Assembly: GCA_945952315.1 (NCBI GenBank) | Contig: CAMFIE010000001.1 | Coordinates: forward strand, 62,001 to 126,000 | Reading direction: 5' to 3' | DNA from: an uncultured Rhizobium sp. | Lineage (GTDB): Bacteria; Pseudomonadota; Alphaproteobacteria; Rhizobiales; Rhizobiaceae | Length of the DNA: 64,000 bases | Shown here: one piece after another, positions 9,980 to 19,791 of the stretch | Layout: each line of letters starts with the position of its first letter | Numbering within the stretch: the stretch's first letter is position 1 | Program-made: the position numbers and the translations under genes | Notes under the pieces: generated by a model | The model's database searches: none | Told to the model about the DNA's origin: nothing | The model's input: the letters and a program-made list of their open reading frames with translations, nothing else

Positions 9980-10774
9980 ATGCGTGTGGACAAAAACCGG
10001 ATCATCACAATTGCAAACCAGAAGGGTGGAGTTGGAAAAACCACGACGGCCATCAATCTGGCAACTGCGCTTGCAGCGATTGGTGAAAAGGTCTTGATTG
10101 TTGATCTTGATCCGCAGGGCAATGCAAGCACCGGACTCGGTATCGATCGGCGCAATCGCGTTCATTCCTCCTATGATGTTTTGGTGGGCGAATCGACAGT
10201 GATCGAGACGGCTGTTGCCACCGCAGTTCCCAACCTCTTCATCATTCCGTCTACCATGGATCTGCTTGGATTGGAGATGGAAATCGCAAGCCAACCAGAT
10301 CGCGTTTTTCGCCTGAAGAAAGCATTACAAAGCGTTGATGCGAATGGATTTTCCTATATTCTGGTTGATTGCCCGCCGTCCTTCAACCTTCTGACCATGA
10401 ATGCCATGGCTGCTGCGCATTCCGTTCTTGTGCCGCTGCAATGCGAATTCTTCGCGCTGGAAGGGTTGAGTCAATTGCTGGAAACGGTGGATCAGGTGCG
10501 CCGCACCGTCAATCCCACGCTGGATATTCAGGGTATTGTCCTGACCATGTTCGACTCGCGAAACAACCTCGCGCAGCAGGTGGTCAATGATGTGCGCACC
10601 CATCTTGGTGAAAAGGTATATCACACCCTGATCCCACGGAATGTACGGGTCTCCGAGGCGCCTTCCTATGGCAAGCCGGCCATCCTCTATGATCTGAAAT
10701 GTGCAGGCAGTCAGGCCTATCTGCAGTTGGCCTCTGAGGTCATTCAGCGGGAGCGGCAGAGAAAAGCGGCCTAA
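9980..10774 (+). CDS. parA: Chromosome partitioning ATPase ParA
   Basis: Walker-type ATPase that moves ParB-parS complexes during chromosome segregation. The 264-residue protein has the deviant Walker A KGGVGKTTT (15-23), DLDPQGNASTG and the Walker B-like LVDCPPSFN. It begins 15 bp after rsmG and is followed after 27 bp by parB, the usual order rsmG-parA-parB. The perfect parS in rsmG and three near-perfect sites nearby supply its partner targets. Confidence 0.96.
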   Translation: MRVDKNRIITIANQKGGVGKTTTAINLATALAAIGEKVLIVDLDPQGNASTGLGIDRRNRVHSSYDVLVGESTVIETAVATAVPNLFIIPSTMDLLGLEMEIASQPDRVFRLKKALQSVDANGFSYILVDCPPSFNLLTMNAMAAAHSVLVPLQCEFFALEGLSQLLETVDQVRRTVNPTLDIQGIVLTMFDSRNNLAQQVVNDVRTHLGEKVYHTLIPRNVRVSEAPSYGKPAILYDLKCAGSQAYLQLASEVIQRERQRKAA

Positions 10775-10801
10775 CTGTCTGGACTTGTTGGAGTATGAGA
10801 T

Positions 10802-11683
10802 ATGAATGATGATCTTTCGAAGCGGCGTCTGGGCCGCGGTCTTGCCGCTTTGATCGGTGAAATGGATCAACCTTTGCCAACAGATTCCGCGCGTCCTGGC
10901 ATCAATCCGGACCGGATGGTTCCGATCGAATATATCGCGCGCAATCCGCGCAACCCGCGCCGCTATTTCGACGAGGCAGAGCTGCAGGATCTTGCGAGTT
11001 CCATTCGCCAGCATGGTATTGTACAGCCAGTGGTTGTGCGAACGCTGGGGCAAAACCAGTTTGAGATCATTGCTGGCGAGCGCCGATGGCGCGCGGCCCA
11101 GCTGGCTGGTTTCGTTGAAGTCCCGGTTATCGTTCGTGACGTGGATGATCGAACCGCACTCGAAATTGCAATTGTTGAAAATGTTCAGCGTGCTGATCTC
11201 AATCCGCTCGAAGAGGCGCTGGGCTACGAGCAGCTGATTTCCGATCATGGCTATACGCAGAATGATCTCGGGGAAATCATCGGCAAGAGCCGCAGCCATG
11301 TAGCAAACAGCCTGCGACTGTTGAAGCTGCCTGATCCTGTCAAGGATATGCTGGCGCAGGGTTCGCTGTCGGCTGGTCATGCCCGAGCGCTGGTTTCGAC
11401 TTCAGATCCGTCAAGCCTTGCGCGCACCATTGTTTCGAAGGGTCTTTCCGTACGGGATGCCGAGCGGCTGGCACAGAACGATATCAAGGGTCAAACGGAA
11501 GGCGCAGCGAAGCCGAAGCGTGAAGAAAAGGATTCAGACACGCTCGCGCTCGAACGCACGCTCACGGATGCCCTGGGGCTTGATGTGGCCATCTCCCACA
11601 AAGGCAATTCCGGCTCGATCAAGATCAGCTATCGCAGCCTTGAGCAGTTGGAAGATATCTGCCGCCTTCTGGAGCGGCGCTGA
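10802..11683 (+). CDS. parB: Chromosome partitioning protein ParB
   Basis: CTP-dependent DNA clamp that loads at parS and spreads. The 293-residue protein has the N-terminal ParA-interacting stretch (KRRLGRGLAALIG, 8-20), the NPRNPRR box near 48-54, the CTP-binding GERRWRAAQ (92-100), a helix-turn-helix for parS recognition (about 152-174), and a C-terminal dimerisation region. The stop lies 10 bp from the convergent holA stop. Confidence 0.96.
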   Translation: MNDDLSKRRLGRGLAALIGEMDQPLPTDSARPGINPDRMVPIEYIARNPRNPRRYFDEAELQDLASSIRQHGIVQPVVVRTLGQNQFEIIAGERRWRAAQLAGFVEVPVIVRDVDDRTALEIAIVENVQRADLNPLEEALGYEQLISDHGYTQNDLGEIIGKSRSHVANSLRLLKLPDPVKDMLAQGSLSAGHARALVSTSDPSSLARTIVSKGLSVRDAERLAQNDIKGQTEGAAKPKREEKDSDTLALERTLTDALGLDVAISHKGNSGSIKISYRSLEQLEDICRLLERR

Positions 11684-11697
11684 CATTTTTTGTCAGC
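11679..11697. terminator. Stem-loop across the parB and holA stop codons
   Basis: A 7-bp perfect inverted repeat GCTGACA/TGTCAGC with a TTTTT loop covers the parB stop (11681-11683) and the holA stop (11693-11695). It may act as a compact bidirectional terminator, but no T-run follows the stem. Confidence 0.5.
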
Positions 11698-12730
11698 CGC
11701 GCTTTGCGGATTGCAAAGTGGTTGACAGCAAGGTGTGAAGCACGATGCTCTCCTCGAGCACCTGCTTCTGACGCGATTGCAGGATTGCAGCCTGAATACG
11801 GTTCATTTCACGGGCAATTGCCGGCCCTGTCCAGGTTCGGAGCGCCCGCTCGATCACCGGTTTTCGCTTGAAATGCAGCCCACGACCGAGGCTTTGCATA
11901 ACCTGTGCTGCCGGAACTCGTTTCTCATCCATTTCCGTTCGCATCTGATCCAGAAGCTGGAACTGCTTGAGACAGCCCTGCAACACGAGAAACAGCGGCG
12001 TCTTCGAATGCACGATTTTTTCCACCGCATGCAGGAACCCGGCACTGTCGCCGCTCAGGATGGCATCAACGGCGTCATCGGTGGAAATCGCGCTGGCATC
12101 GCCAATGATTTCCTCAACGTGATGCGCATCCACGACCCCTTCTTTCATGCAATAGAGCACGAGTTTGCGCACTTCGTTGCGCGAGGCGATGCGGTCGCCA
12201 CCAAGTGCGGAAATCAGCGATTCCCGGGCCTCCGGCGTGATGCGCAATGCGGCTGAGCCCAATTCCGCATCGATCAGCGCATTCAAAGCTTTTGCATCAT
12301 CGCTATAGCAGGGCACCGAAACCACGCTGCGGAAACTATCTGCGACTTTGCGCAGTGCATGCGTCTTCTTCAGATCGCCGGCCTCGATAATCAGATAGCT
12401 GCCCCGGGGTGGTTCGTTGCCAAGCATCTGCAGTCCGTCACTGATGCCTTTTTCTCCGCTGGCATTCTTGATCCATACCAGCCGGTCGCCGCCAAACAGG
12501 CCGATCGACTGCATCTCGTCCACCATGCGTCCAGGATTGGCGGAAAGATCGCCTGCTTCCAGCTTGATGACACTGAAGGGATCGTCGAGAGCAACACCGC
12601 AGGCGCGTGCAATCTGCGCGGCACGCTCGGATACCAGCCCGCGATCTGGTCCGAAAATCAGGAAAAGCGACTGCGCCAGCGGCTTCCTGGCGACCAGTGA
12701 GTCAAATTCATGAGACTTTATCTCGCTCAT
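11693..12730 (-). CDS. holA: DNA polymerase III subunit delta
   Basis: Clamp-loader subunit that opens the beta clamp. The 345-residue protein has the HolA family layout: FLIFGPDRGLVSERA near the N-terminus (family YLIFGPD), DPFSVIKLEA and FGGDRLVWIKN in the middle, and a helical C-terminal clamp-loader domain. I chose the ATG at 12730; a TTG three codons upstream is possible. It follows lptE by about 10 bp in the leftward leuS-lptE-holA operon. Confidence 0.9.
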   Translation of the reverse strand: MSEIKSHEFDSLVARKPLAQSLFLIFGPDRGLVSERAAQIARACGVALDDPFSVIKLEAGDLSANPGRMVDEMQSIGLFGGDRLVWIKNASGEKGISDGLQMLGNEPPRGSYLIIEAGDLKKTHALRKVADSFRSVVSVPCYSDDAKALNALIDAELGSAALRITPEARESLISALGGDRIASRNEVRKLVLYCMKEGVVDAHHVEEIIGDASAISTDDAVDAILSGDSAGFLHAVEKIVHSKTPLFLVLQGCLKQFQLLDQMRTEMDEKRVPAAQVMQSLGRGLHFKRKPVIERALRTWTGPAIAREMNRIQAAILQSRQKQVLEESIVLHTLLSTTLQSAKRG

Positions 12731-12739
12731 TGCGAACAA

Positions 12740-13261
12740 TCAGCGAGAAAGAACACCAGCGATATCCGCGCGGATCAGCTCCGCCAGTTCCTTCGCTGCA
12801 CGATCTTCCGCATCTCTGAGTGCCCGCGTGCTCGCGAATTCCTGGATCGAATAGTCCATTTGCGCGGTCGCGGAGCGCGTTGCCGATTTCAGCACCTGGT
12901 TGTCGCTCTTGCGCGTAATGCTGTAGGTTCCGCGTGCGGTCACCTGCATGGCGCGCGGGGTATCCGAAGAGTCGATCAGCAGAACCTGCGTCGAACTGCT
13001 GCTCACTTCGAGATTGACGGTATAGTCCGCATTCACCGGCTCCCCCGCCCCGCCAGATGTCAGGAATACAAGGCGGTTCCGCACCACTTGTTCCACTCGG
13101 CTTCTCGGCTCTGAAAAGGAAATAGAGCCGAGGCGCGCGGCAGTCGCCCCATCCGTGTCATAAAGCGGGCGTACCTGGCAGCCGGAAAGGACCAGCATGG
13201 CGGCCAGTGCCAGGCTGGAAACAACCTTGCGGCCAAGCGATTGTGCGCGATCAAACGACAA
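12740..13261 (-). CDS. lptE: LPS-assembly lipoprotein LptE
   Basis: Outer-membrane lipoprotein that partners LptD in lipopolysaccharide insertion. The 173-residue protein has an N-terminal signal with lipobox LSGC (cysteine at residue 28), followed by the VRPLY stretch typical of alphaproteobacterial LptE. The only suitable start is a TTG at 13261, which overlaps the end of leuS by 11 bp. The gene order leuS-lptE-holA is the same in many proteobacteria and supports the call. Confidence 0.88.
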   Translation of the reverse strand: MSFDRAQSLGRKVVSSLALAAMLVLSGCQVRPLYDTDGATAARLGSISFSEPRSRVEQVVRNRLVFLTSGGAGEPVNADYTVNLEVSSSSTQVLLIDSSDTPRAMQVTARGTYSITRKSDNQVLKSATRSATAQMDYSIQEFASTRALRDAEDRAAKELAELIRADIAGVLSR

Positions 13262-15881
13262 TGTTTACAATCCTTTGCGGAACAACGATGACCTTTTTGG
13301 GTGCCTGTCCTGCGAGCGCCTGCTGAACGGCGGCCAATTCAAGCACTGCTGCCGTCACCGCATTCTGGTCCGCATCGCGCGCGATTGTCAATTCGGCCCT
13401 TTTCTTGCCATTGATCTGCACAGGCAAGGTGACTTCATTGTCGGCAACGAGCGCCTCCACATAAGCGGGCCAGGATGCCGTCGCGACAAGGCCATTCTGG
13501 CCAAGCGCGGACCAGCATTCCTCGGCGAGATGCGGTGTCATCGGCGCAATCAGTTGCACGAGAATAATTGCAGCATCACGAACGGCCGATTTGAAATTCT
13601 GATCGCCCTTGCCCGCGGCAACATCCGTCAGCGGCGCTGCAAGCGCATTGACGAGTTCGTAGATCCGGGCGACGGCCTTGTTAAAGGCAAGCTTGTCGAA
13701 ATCGCCCTGCACGGCCTTCAAGGTCTTGTGAGCGGCCTGAGAAATCGCCATTCCCGCGCCGTTGAGGGCGGGAGTAGCAGGCACGGTCGCCATTTCCGCT
13801 GCCGCTTCGGAGATCAGACGCCAGACACGTTGTACAAAGCGATGGGCGCCCTCAACACCCGCCTCTGACCAGATTACGTCGCGATCCGGCGGACTGTCGG
13901 AAAGAACGAAAAAGCGGGCGGTATCGGCACCATAAGAAGCGATGATATCGTCCGGGTCGACGACATTCTTCTTCGACTTCGACATCTTTTCGATCGAACC
14001 GATCTTTACCTCTTCGCCCGTATCCAGAAGGAAGGCGCGACGGTTTCCATCGGTATCCTCGATGCGCAGATCCGCCGGGGCCACCCACTCCCGTGTCAAT
14101 CCCTCGCCTCGGCTATAGGTTTCGTGGACGACCATGCCCTGGGTAAAGAGGCCCTTGAAAGGCTCCTTGAGGTCCAGATGCCCTGTTGCCTGCATGGCGC
14201 GGGTAAAAAAGCGCGAATAAAGCAGATGCAGGATCGCATGCTCGATGCCGCCGATATACTGATCCACAGGAAGCCAGCTATTTGCCGCATCCGGGCTGGT
14301 CGGGTTCTTTTCCCATGGCGCCGTGAAGCGGGCAAAATACCAGCTCGAGTCCACAAATGTATCCATTGTATCGGTTTCGCGCCGGGCATCCCTGCCGCAT
14401 TGCGGGCAATTCACATGTCGCCAGGTCGCGTGCCGGTCCAGCGGATTGCCCGGCTTGTCGAAATCGATGTCGTCGGGAAGCCGAACCGGCAGATCCTTCT
14501 TCGGAACCGGAACCACGCCGCAGACTTCGCAATGGATGACCGGGATCGGGCAGCCCCAGTAGCGCTGCCGGGAGATGCCCCAGTCACGCAGACGGAAGTT
14601 TACCTTGCGTTCGCCCTGCGGTTCGCCGCGCAGCATCTGGGCGGTGAGTCTCTTTGCCACCTCCTCAAAGGCGGCTTCTGTGGAAAGACCATCCAGATAG
14701 CGCGAATTGATCATCACGCCGTCACCGTCATAGGCCGTATCACCAATGGTGAAGCTCGCGGCATCACCGTCCTTCGGCATGACCACCGGAACAACCGGAA
14801 GATCATATTTGCGGGCGAAATCGAGGTCACGCTGGTCGCCCGACGGGCAGGCGAAGATCGCGCCCGTGCCATAATCCATCAGAACGAAATTCGCGACATA
14901 GACCGGCAGTTCCCAGCCGGAATCAAGCGGATGACGGACACGAATGCCGGTATCGATCCCCTTCTTCTCCGCCGTTTCAAGTGCGGCAAGCGACGTGCCG
15001 GCCCGGCGGCATTCCTCGCAGAAGGCCCGAACGGCTTCATTGCTCTCGGAGACAGTTTTCGCCAGCGGATGATCTGCGGCTATCGCAAGGAACGACGCGC
15101 CAAAGAGTGTATCGGGGCGCGTCGTATAGACGGTGACCTCGTCATGTCCGGGGGCAGCGCTGTTCTCAACCACATCCCAGCGGATCGTCATGCCTTCAGA
15201 CCGGCCGATCCAGTTCTTCTGCATCAGGCGGACCTTTTCCGGCCACTGATCCAGCGTCTCCAGCGAATCCAGGAGATCCTGGCTAAAATCGGTGATCTTG
15301 AAGAACCATTGCGTCAGTTCGCGCTGTTCCACCAGCGCGCCAGAGCGCCAGCCACGGCCATCAATAACCTGCTCGTTGGCGAGCACGGTCATGTCTTCCG
15401 GATCCCAGTTCACCTTGGAATTCTTGCGGTAGACCAGACCCTTCTCGAGGAAATCGAGGAAGAGATGCTGCTGACGATGATAGTAATCCACATCGCAGGT
15501 CGCAAATTCGCGCGACCAGTCCAGCGACAGGCCCATGCTTTTCAGCTGACCCCGCATGGTGGCGATGTTTTCATAGGTCCACGCCTTCGGATGGACCTTG
15601 TTCTTCATGGCCGCATTTTCTGCCGGCATGCCGAACGCATCCCAACCCATCGGATGAAGAACATTGTAACCGCGGGCCCGCTTGTAGCGTGCCACCACAT
15701 CGCCCATCGCGTAATTGCGCACATGGCCCATATGGATCCGGCCAGACGGATAGGGAAACATCTCCAGCACGTAGTATTTGTCACGGGGATCGTCGTTGCT
15801 GGTCTCGAAAACCTTGTTTTCGGTCCATTTCGCCTGCCAGCGGGGCTCGGCATCACGCGGATTATAACGTTCGTTGGCCAT
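13251..15881 (-). CDS. leuS: Leucyl-tRNA synthetase
   Basis: Charges tRNA-Leu. The 876-residue protein has the class I HIGH-type motif HMGH (50-53) after MFPYPSGRI, an editing domain, zinc-ribbon-type cysteines (CEVCG and CPQCG), and the [12 protein letters not shown] motif in the C-terminal half. I chose the ATG at 15881; upstream in-frame starts add only low-complexity residues. It heads the leftward leuS-lptE-holA operon. Confidence 0.97.
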   Translation of the reverse strand: MANERYNPRDAEPRWQAKWTENKVFETSNDDPRDKYYVLEMFPYPSGRIHMGHVRNYAMGDVVARYKRARGYNVLHPMGWDAFGMPAENAAMKNKVHPKAWTYENIATMRGQLKSMGLSLDWSREFATCDVDYYHRQQHLFLDFLEKGLVYRKNSKVNWDPEDMTVLANEQVIDGRGWRSGALVEQRELTQWFFKITDFSQDLLDSLETLDQWPEKVRLMQKNWIGRSEGMTIRWDVVENSAAPGHDEVTVYTTRPDTLFGASFLAIAADHPLAKTVSESNEAVRAFCEECRRAGTSLAALETAEKKGIDTGIRVRHPLDSGWELPVYVANFVLMDYGTGAIFACPSGDQRDLDFARKYDLPVVPVVMPKDGDAASFTIGDTAYDGDGVMINSRYLDGLSTEAAFEEVAKRLTAQMLRGEPQGERKVNFRLRDWGISRQRYWGCPIPVIHCEVCGVVPVPKKDLPVRLPDDIDFDKPGNPLDRHATWRHVNCPQCGRDARRETDTMDTFVDSSWYFARFTAPWEKNPTSPDAANSWLPVDQYIGGIEHAILHLLYSRFFTRAMQATGHLDLKEPFKGLFTQGMVVHETYSRGEGLTREWVAPADLRIEDTDGNRRAFLLDTGEEVKIGSIEKMSKSKKNVVDPDDIIASYGADTARFFVLSDSPPDRDVIWSEAGVEGAHRFVQRVWRLISEAAAEMATVPATPALNGAGMAISQAAHKTLKAVQGDFDKLAFNKAVARIYELVNALAAPLTDVAAGKGDQNFKSAVRDAAIILVQLIAPMTPHLAEECWSALGQNGLVATASWPAYVEALVADNEVTLPVQINGKKRAELTIARDADQNAVTAAVLELAAVQQALAGQAPKKVIVVPQRIVNIVV

Positions 15882-16030
15882 CGTCAGGAAATTCCGGAAA
15901 TCACGGGAAGAATTGGCCGTGACCTTCACCATGAAAGAGGCCAAGCGTCAAGTTTTGCAGGCAGGCTTGCGTGAAACTTTGCGTTTCGCCGGGGCGCCTG
16001 TCGTGTTTGCACCCTTGGCAAGGCTGGCGG

Positions 16031-16087
16031 CTTTTGCTTTACCAGTGGTGACCTGTCATGCGGATCACACCGCAGGCAAAGCAAAAG
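16031..16087 (+). promoter_or_regulatory. Long stem-loop in the yggS leader
   Basis: A perfect 10-bp inverted repeat CTTTTGCTTT/AAAGCAAAAG (16031-16040 and 16078-16087) encloses a second perfect 5-bp stem TGCGG/CCGCA (16059-16063 and 16070-16074). The 3' arm abuts the yggS ribosome-binding site GGTGAGG. If transcribed, folding could modulate yggS translation. No known riboswitch family was recognised. Confidence 0.5.
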
Positions 16088-16097
16088 GTGAGGCATC

Positions 16098-16757
16098 ATG
16101 GATATCATAACCCGTCTGAACGAGGTGAAACACAATCTCGTCCGCGCCGAACAGGAGGCAGAGCGGCCCGAAGGTTCGGTCACGCTTGTTGCGGTATCCA
16201 AAACCTTTGATGCCGATGCGATCCGTCCGGTGCTTGAAGCCGGGCACCGCGTATTCGGTGAGAACCGGGTTCAGGAAAGCCAGGGCAAATGGCCGGGTCT
16301 TAAACAGGCCTATGACGGCGTTGAACTGCATCTGATCGGACCGCTCCAATCCAACAAGGTGGAAGATGCCGTCGCGCTTTTCGATGTGATTGAAACGGTT
16401 GACCGGGAAAAGATTGCCCGCGCGCTGGCCGAGGAAATGAAGCGCCAGAACCGCTTTCTCCCGGTCTATATCCAGATCAATACCGGGCTTGAGCCGCAAA
16501 AAGCCGGAATCGCGCCCGATGATGCGGTTTCCTTCGCCGGATTCTGCAAGAATGAGCTCGGTTTGAATGTGACCGGCCTCATGTGCATTCCCCCGGCAGA
16601 TGAAAATCCCGGCCCACATTTTGCCCTGCTTGCCCGCCTTGCCGCCAAGGCAGGCTTGTCCCGTCTCTCCATGGGCATGTCGGGTGACTATGGCGTGGCC
16701 ATCGGCTTCGGCGCCACCAGTGTGCGGGTCGGATCGGCGATATTCGGATCACGCTAG
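16098..16757 (+). CDS. yggS: Pyridoxal phosphate homeostasis protein, YggS/PROSC family
   Basis: PLP-binding protein with an alanine-racemase-like barrel that buffers pyridoxal phosphate rather than catalysing a known reaction. The 219-residue protein has the PLP lysine in LVAVSKTF (K35), the HLIGPLQSNK motif and the C-terminal SMGMSGDYGVAIGFGATSVR region (shortened here to its key residues MSGDY and G-TSVR). A good ribosome-binding site GGTGAGG precedes the ATG. It is divergent from leuS. Confidence 0.93.
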   Translation: MDIITRLNEVKHNLVRAEQEAERPEGSVTLVAVSKTFDADAIRPVLEAGHRVFGENRVQESQGKWPGLKQAYDGVELHLIGPLQSNKVEDAVALFDVIETVDREKIARALAEEMKRQNRFLPVYIQINTGLEPQKAGIAPDDAVSFAGFCKNELGLNVTGLMCIPPADENPGPHFALLARLAAKAGLSRLSMGMSGDYGVAIGFGATSVRVGSAIFGSR

Positions 16758-17000
16758 CGACCGGTTCCGGAGAAAATTGATCAATGCCAATTTCAATCGA
16801 TAAAGGGCGGATGATACAACGCCATTCTTCGGCTTAAGTAGGGATTTCCCTTGCCGCGCCTTCATCATTACATTCCGCTCCGTCGAGCCGTGGCAGATCC
16901 AAAGCGTGTCTTTTTTGAAGGACCTCCGCCAAGCCATAGCCAGAAATGAACATCATCCGCGCGATGAACGCCGGTCAGCGATGGATCGGGGAGGTCAAAA
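16758..17000. other. Intergenic region upstream of prpE, no recognised element
   Basis: A 243-bp gap between yggS and prpE. A 62-codon reading frame on the minus strand lacks a ribosome-binding site and family features. A GGGGAGG ribosome-binding site for prpE lies at its right end. Confidence 0.4.
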
Positions 17001-18905
17001 ATGAACAGCCGTTATCACGAAACCTATGCAGCCTGGGACGCCAATCCGGAAGCCTTCTGGGCTGAGCAAGCCGAAAACATTCACTGGTTCAAGAAACCGG
17101 ATCAGGTTTTCGACGCCAAGGCGGGTGTCTACGGCCGCTGGTTTCCCGATGCCGAGACCAACACATGCTACAACTGTCTGGACCGGCATGTGCAGGCAGG
17201 CCGCGGCGCGCAAAAAGCGGTTATCTATGATAGCCCGATGACGGGGGAGAAGACCGCCTATACCTATGATCAGGTTCTTGCGGAAGTGCAGGCGATAGCT
17301 GCCGCGATCACCGCTCTTGGGGTCACGAAGGGTGACCGGGTGATCATCTATATGCCGATGATCCCGCAAGCGGTGTTTTCCATGCTCGCCTGTGCGCGCA
17401 TTGGCGCGGTACATTCTGTGGTGTTCGGCGGCTTTGCCGCCCATGAACTCGCTACCCGCATCGACGATTGCGCGGCAAAACTGGTGATCACGGCGAGCTG
17501 CGGTCTCGAGCCCGGCCGAGTCGTGTCCTATAAGCCGCTTCTTGATCATGCCATCGACATGGCCGCCCACAAGCCTGAGCATTGCATCGTCTATCAGCGC
17601 GAGCAGCTGCATGCGCCGCTGCATGCCGGTCGTGATCTTGATTTCGAGGCGGTGGTCTCCGCCGAGCGCGCAAAGGGAACCCGCATTGACTGCACCCCGG
17701 TCAAGGCAACCGATCCGCTCTATGTGCTCTATACATCCGGCACCACAGGGCAGCCGAAAGGCGTTGTACGCGACAATGGCGGCCATATGGTCGCTTTGCA
17801 GTGGTCGATGAAGAACCTCTACGGGGTCAATCCCGGCGAAGTCTTCTGGGCGGCATCGGATATTGGCTGGGTGGTCGGTCATTCCTATATCGTCTACGGG
17901 CCGCTTCTTACCGGCAACACAACGATCATTTTCGAAGGCAAACCGGTCGGCACGCCGGACGCCGGCACGTTCTGGCGCGTGGTTTCCGAGCATGGCGTGA
18001 AGGCGCTTTTCACCGCGCCGACCGCCTTCCGCGCTATCCGCCGTGACGATCCGGATGGTGAATTCGTGGAAAAATACGATCTCACCGGTTTCCGAACCCT
18101 GTTTCTCGCTGGTGAGCGGGCCGATCCCGAGACCATCAAATGGGCCGAGAGAATGCTCAAGGTTCCGGTGATCGATCACTGGTGGCAGACTGAAACTGGT
18201 TGGCCGATGGCCTGCAACCCGATCGGCCTTGGTCAATTGCCGGTCAAATACGGGTCGCCCTCGGTGACGGTGCCCGGCTACAAGATTGATGTGCTCGATG
18301 ACGAGGGCCATCCGCTTCCCGCAGGCACGCTCGGAAATGTGGTGGTCAAGATGCCGCTTCCGCCTGGCTGCCTTGTGACCTTCTGGAATGCGGATGAGCG
18401 TTTCCGCTCCTCCTGCCTCTCGGAATTCCCCGGCTATTACAAGACCGCCGATGCCGGTATCATGGATGAGGATGGCTATCTCTTCATCATGGCGCGAACC
18501 GATGACATCATCAATTGCGCCGGACATCGCCTTTCGACCGGCGCGATGGAAGAGGTTTGCGCCATGCATCCGGATGTGGCCGAATGCGCAGTCATCGGGA
18601 TTGCCGATGAGCTGAAGGGACAGATCCCCTGCGGCTTCCTGGTGCTGAAGAACAAGGTCACCCGTGATCACCAGCTGATCAAGAAGGAAATCGTCAATCT
18701 CGTGCGCGACGAGATCGGCCCGGTTGCGGCCTTCAAGACGGTGATGATCGTGGAACGCCTTCCGAAAACCCGGTCCGGCAAGATCCTGCGCGGAACGATG
18801 CAGAAGATTGCAGACGGCCTTCCCTGGAAAATGCCGGCCACCATCGATGATCCGGCGATCCTGGACGAGATTACCGAACACCTGAAAGCCCATGGCCACG
18901 GTTGA
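17001..18905 (+). CDS. prpE: Propionyl-CoA synthetase
   Basis: AMP-forming ligase that activates propionate to propionyl-CoA. The 634-residue protein has the P-loop-like YTSGTTGQPKGVV, the DHWWQTETGWPM motif (GW-P rather than the GG-I-M of acetyl-CoA synthetase), and the C-terminal acetylation-site motif [11 protein letters not shown]. PrpE-specific blocks such as TCYNCLDRHV lie near the N-terminus. It lies close to acs with trcR between them. It is monocistronic, ending at a strong terminator. Confidence 0.93.
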   Translation: MNSRYHETYAAWDANPEAFWAEQAENIHWFKKPDQVFDAKAGVYGRWFPDAETNTCYNCLDRHVQAGRGAQKAVIYDSPMTGEKTAYTYDQVLAEVQAIAAAITALGVTKGDRVIIYMPMIPQAVFSMLACARIGAVHSVVFGGFAAHELATRIDDCAAKLVITASCGLEPGRVVSYKPLLDHAIDMAAHKPEHCIVYQREQLHAPLHAGRDLDFEAVVSAERAKGTRIDCTPVKATDPLYVLYTSGTTGQPKGVVRDNGGHMVALQWSMKNLYGVNPGEVFWAASDIGWVVGHSYIVYGPLLTGNTTIIFEGKPVGTPDAGTFWRVVSEHGVKALFTAPTAFRAIRRDDPDGEFVEKYDLTGFRTLFLAGERADPETIKWAERMLKVPVIDHWWQTETGWPMACNPIGLGQLPVKYGSPSVTVPGYKIDVLDDEGHPLPAGTLGNVVVKMPLPPGCLVTFWNADERFRSSCLSEFPGYYKTADAGIMDEDGYLFIMARTDDIINCAGHRLSTGAMEEVCAMHPDVAECAVIGIADELKGQIPCGFLVLKNKVTRDHQLIKKEIVNLVRDEIGPVAAFKTVMIVERLPKTRSGKILRGTMQKIADGLPWKMPATIDDPAILDEITEHLKAHGHG

Positions 18906-18926
18906 ACCGACGGGCCTCAAAACACA

Positions 18927-18956
18927 AAACCCCGCTGGTGAGGCCAGCGGGGTTTT
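18927..18956. terminator. Bidirectional terminator between prpE and trcR
   Basis: AAACCCCGCTGG and CCAGCGGGGTTT form an 11-12-bp stem with a T-run on both strands, so it can serve prpE (+) and trcR (-). Confidence 0.92.
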
Positions 18957-18980
18957 TCCATTAAAGCTGCAAGAAGGATC

Positions 18981-19685
18981 TCAGTAGAGATCGTCTTCCT
19001 CATCCTCTGCCGGGCGATCCGATTTCAGCGACTTGAGCTTCGCGAAGACGGCATCGGCATCGATTTCCTTTTCTTCCTCATGGCCATAGTCATAATGGCC
19101 CTTCTCGGTCTCATAGGCTGGCTGCAGGGTCGCACCCAGTTCTGCAGCAGTCGGCAGCGGCCTGTTCTTGGCGGCCTTTTCCACTTCCATGTCGAGATCG
19201 ATCTGGCTGCAGAGGCCAAGTGTGACCGGATCCATCGCGGTCAGATTGGCTGAATTCCAGTGGCTGCGGTCGCGGATCTGCTCGATCGTCGACTTGGTGG
19301 TGCCAACGAGACGGGAGATCTGGGCGTCCTTCAGTTCCGGATGGTTGCGCACCAGCCAGAGAATGGCATTCGGACGATCCTGACGCTTGGAGACCGGCGT
19401 GTAACGCGGGCCCTTTCGCTTGGATTCCGGCACGCGGACCTTCGGTTCGGAAAGCTTCAGCTTGTGGTCCGGATTGGCTTCACCGCGGGCGATTTCATCG
19501 CGCGAAAGCTGGCCGGTGGAAATCGGGTCGAGACCCTTGATGCCCTGTGCCGCTTCGCCGTCGGCAATCGCCTTCACTTCCAGCGGATGCAGTTTGCAGA
19601 ACTGGGCGATCTGATCGAAAGACAGGGCGGTATTGTCAACCAGCCAGATGGCGGTTGCCTTCGGCATGAGCAGCTGTTGAGCCAT
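18981..19685 (-). CDS. trcR: Cell-cycle transcriptional regulator TrcR (DUF1013)
   Basis: Conserved alphaproteobacterial DNA-binding protein of the DUF1013 family; the Caulobacter member TrcR associates with RNA polymerase at many promoters. The 234-residue protein starts MAQQLLMPKATAIWLVDN, has a putative N-terminal recognition region (about 15-35), a central helix-turn-helix-like stretch (ISRLVGTTKSTIEQIRDR, about 128-145), and an acidic tail (EDEEDD). I chose the ATG at 19685; upstream codons lack conservation. A well-formed promoter with flanking palindromes lies about 80 bp upstream. Confidence 0.88.
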   Translation of the reverse strand: MAQQLLMPKATAIWLVDNTALSFDQIAQFCKLHPLEVKAIADGEAAQGIKGLDPISTGQLSRDEIARGEANPDHKLKLSEPKVRVPESKRKGPRYTPVSKRQDRPNAILWLVRNHPELKDAQISRLVGTTKSTIEQIRDRSHWNSANLTAMDPVTLGLCSQIDLDMEVEKAAKNRPLPTAAELGATLQPAYETEKGHYDYGHEEEKEIDADAVFAKLKSLKSDRPAEDEEDDLY

Positions 19686-19742
19686 GGATATGGTCCTTCT
19701 GTCCGTCCGCGCCGGTGTCGCGGTCCGTGGTATTACTACCTG

Positions 19743-19755
19743 ATTTCCGGGAAAT
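19743..19755. promoter_or_regulatory. Palindrome at the trcR transcription start
   Basis: ATTTCC-G-GGAAAT is a perfect inverted repeat that lies at the predicted start of trcR transcription. It shares the core CCGGGAA with the second palindrome 32 bp away at the -35 element. Confidence 0.45.
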
Positions 19756-19762
19756 GCGACGC

Positions 19763-19791
19763 TGTATAAACCCAAATGCCGGGAATTGCAA
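19763..19791 (-). promoter_or_regulatory. Sigma-70 type promoter of trcR
   Basis: On the minus strand TTGCAA (19791-19786) and TATACA (19768-19763) are separated by exactly 17 bp. The expected start is near 19756, giving a leader of about 70 nt before the ATG at 19685. Confidence 0.7.

Noticed and set aside
16749-16937. 62-codon minus-strand ORF upstream of prpE
   Set aside because: No ribosome-binding site or recognisable features, and it overlaps the end of yggS.
16995-18920. 641-codon open frame antisense to prpE
   Set aside because: It mirrors prpE over its full length, lacks any family motif and arises from the codon bias of a G+C-rich gene. The same holds for long antisense frames opposite acs (19966-21948), leuS (14124-15974), the NAD-GDH (32265-33608), hemE (2932-4137) and rsmB (23682-24971).
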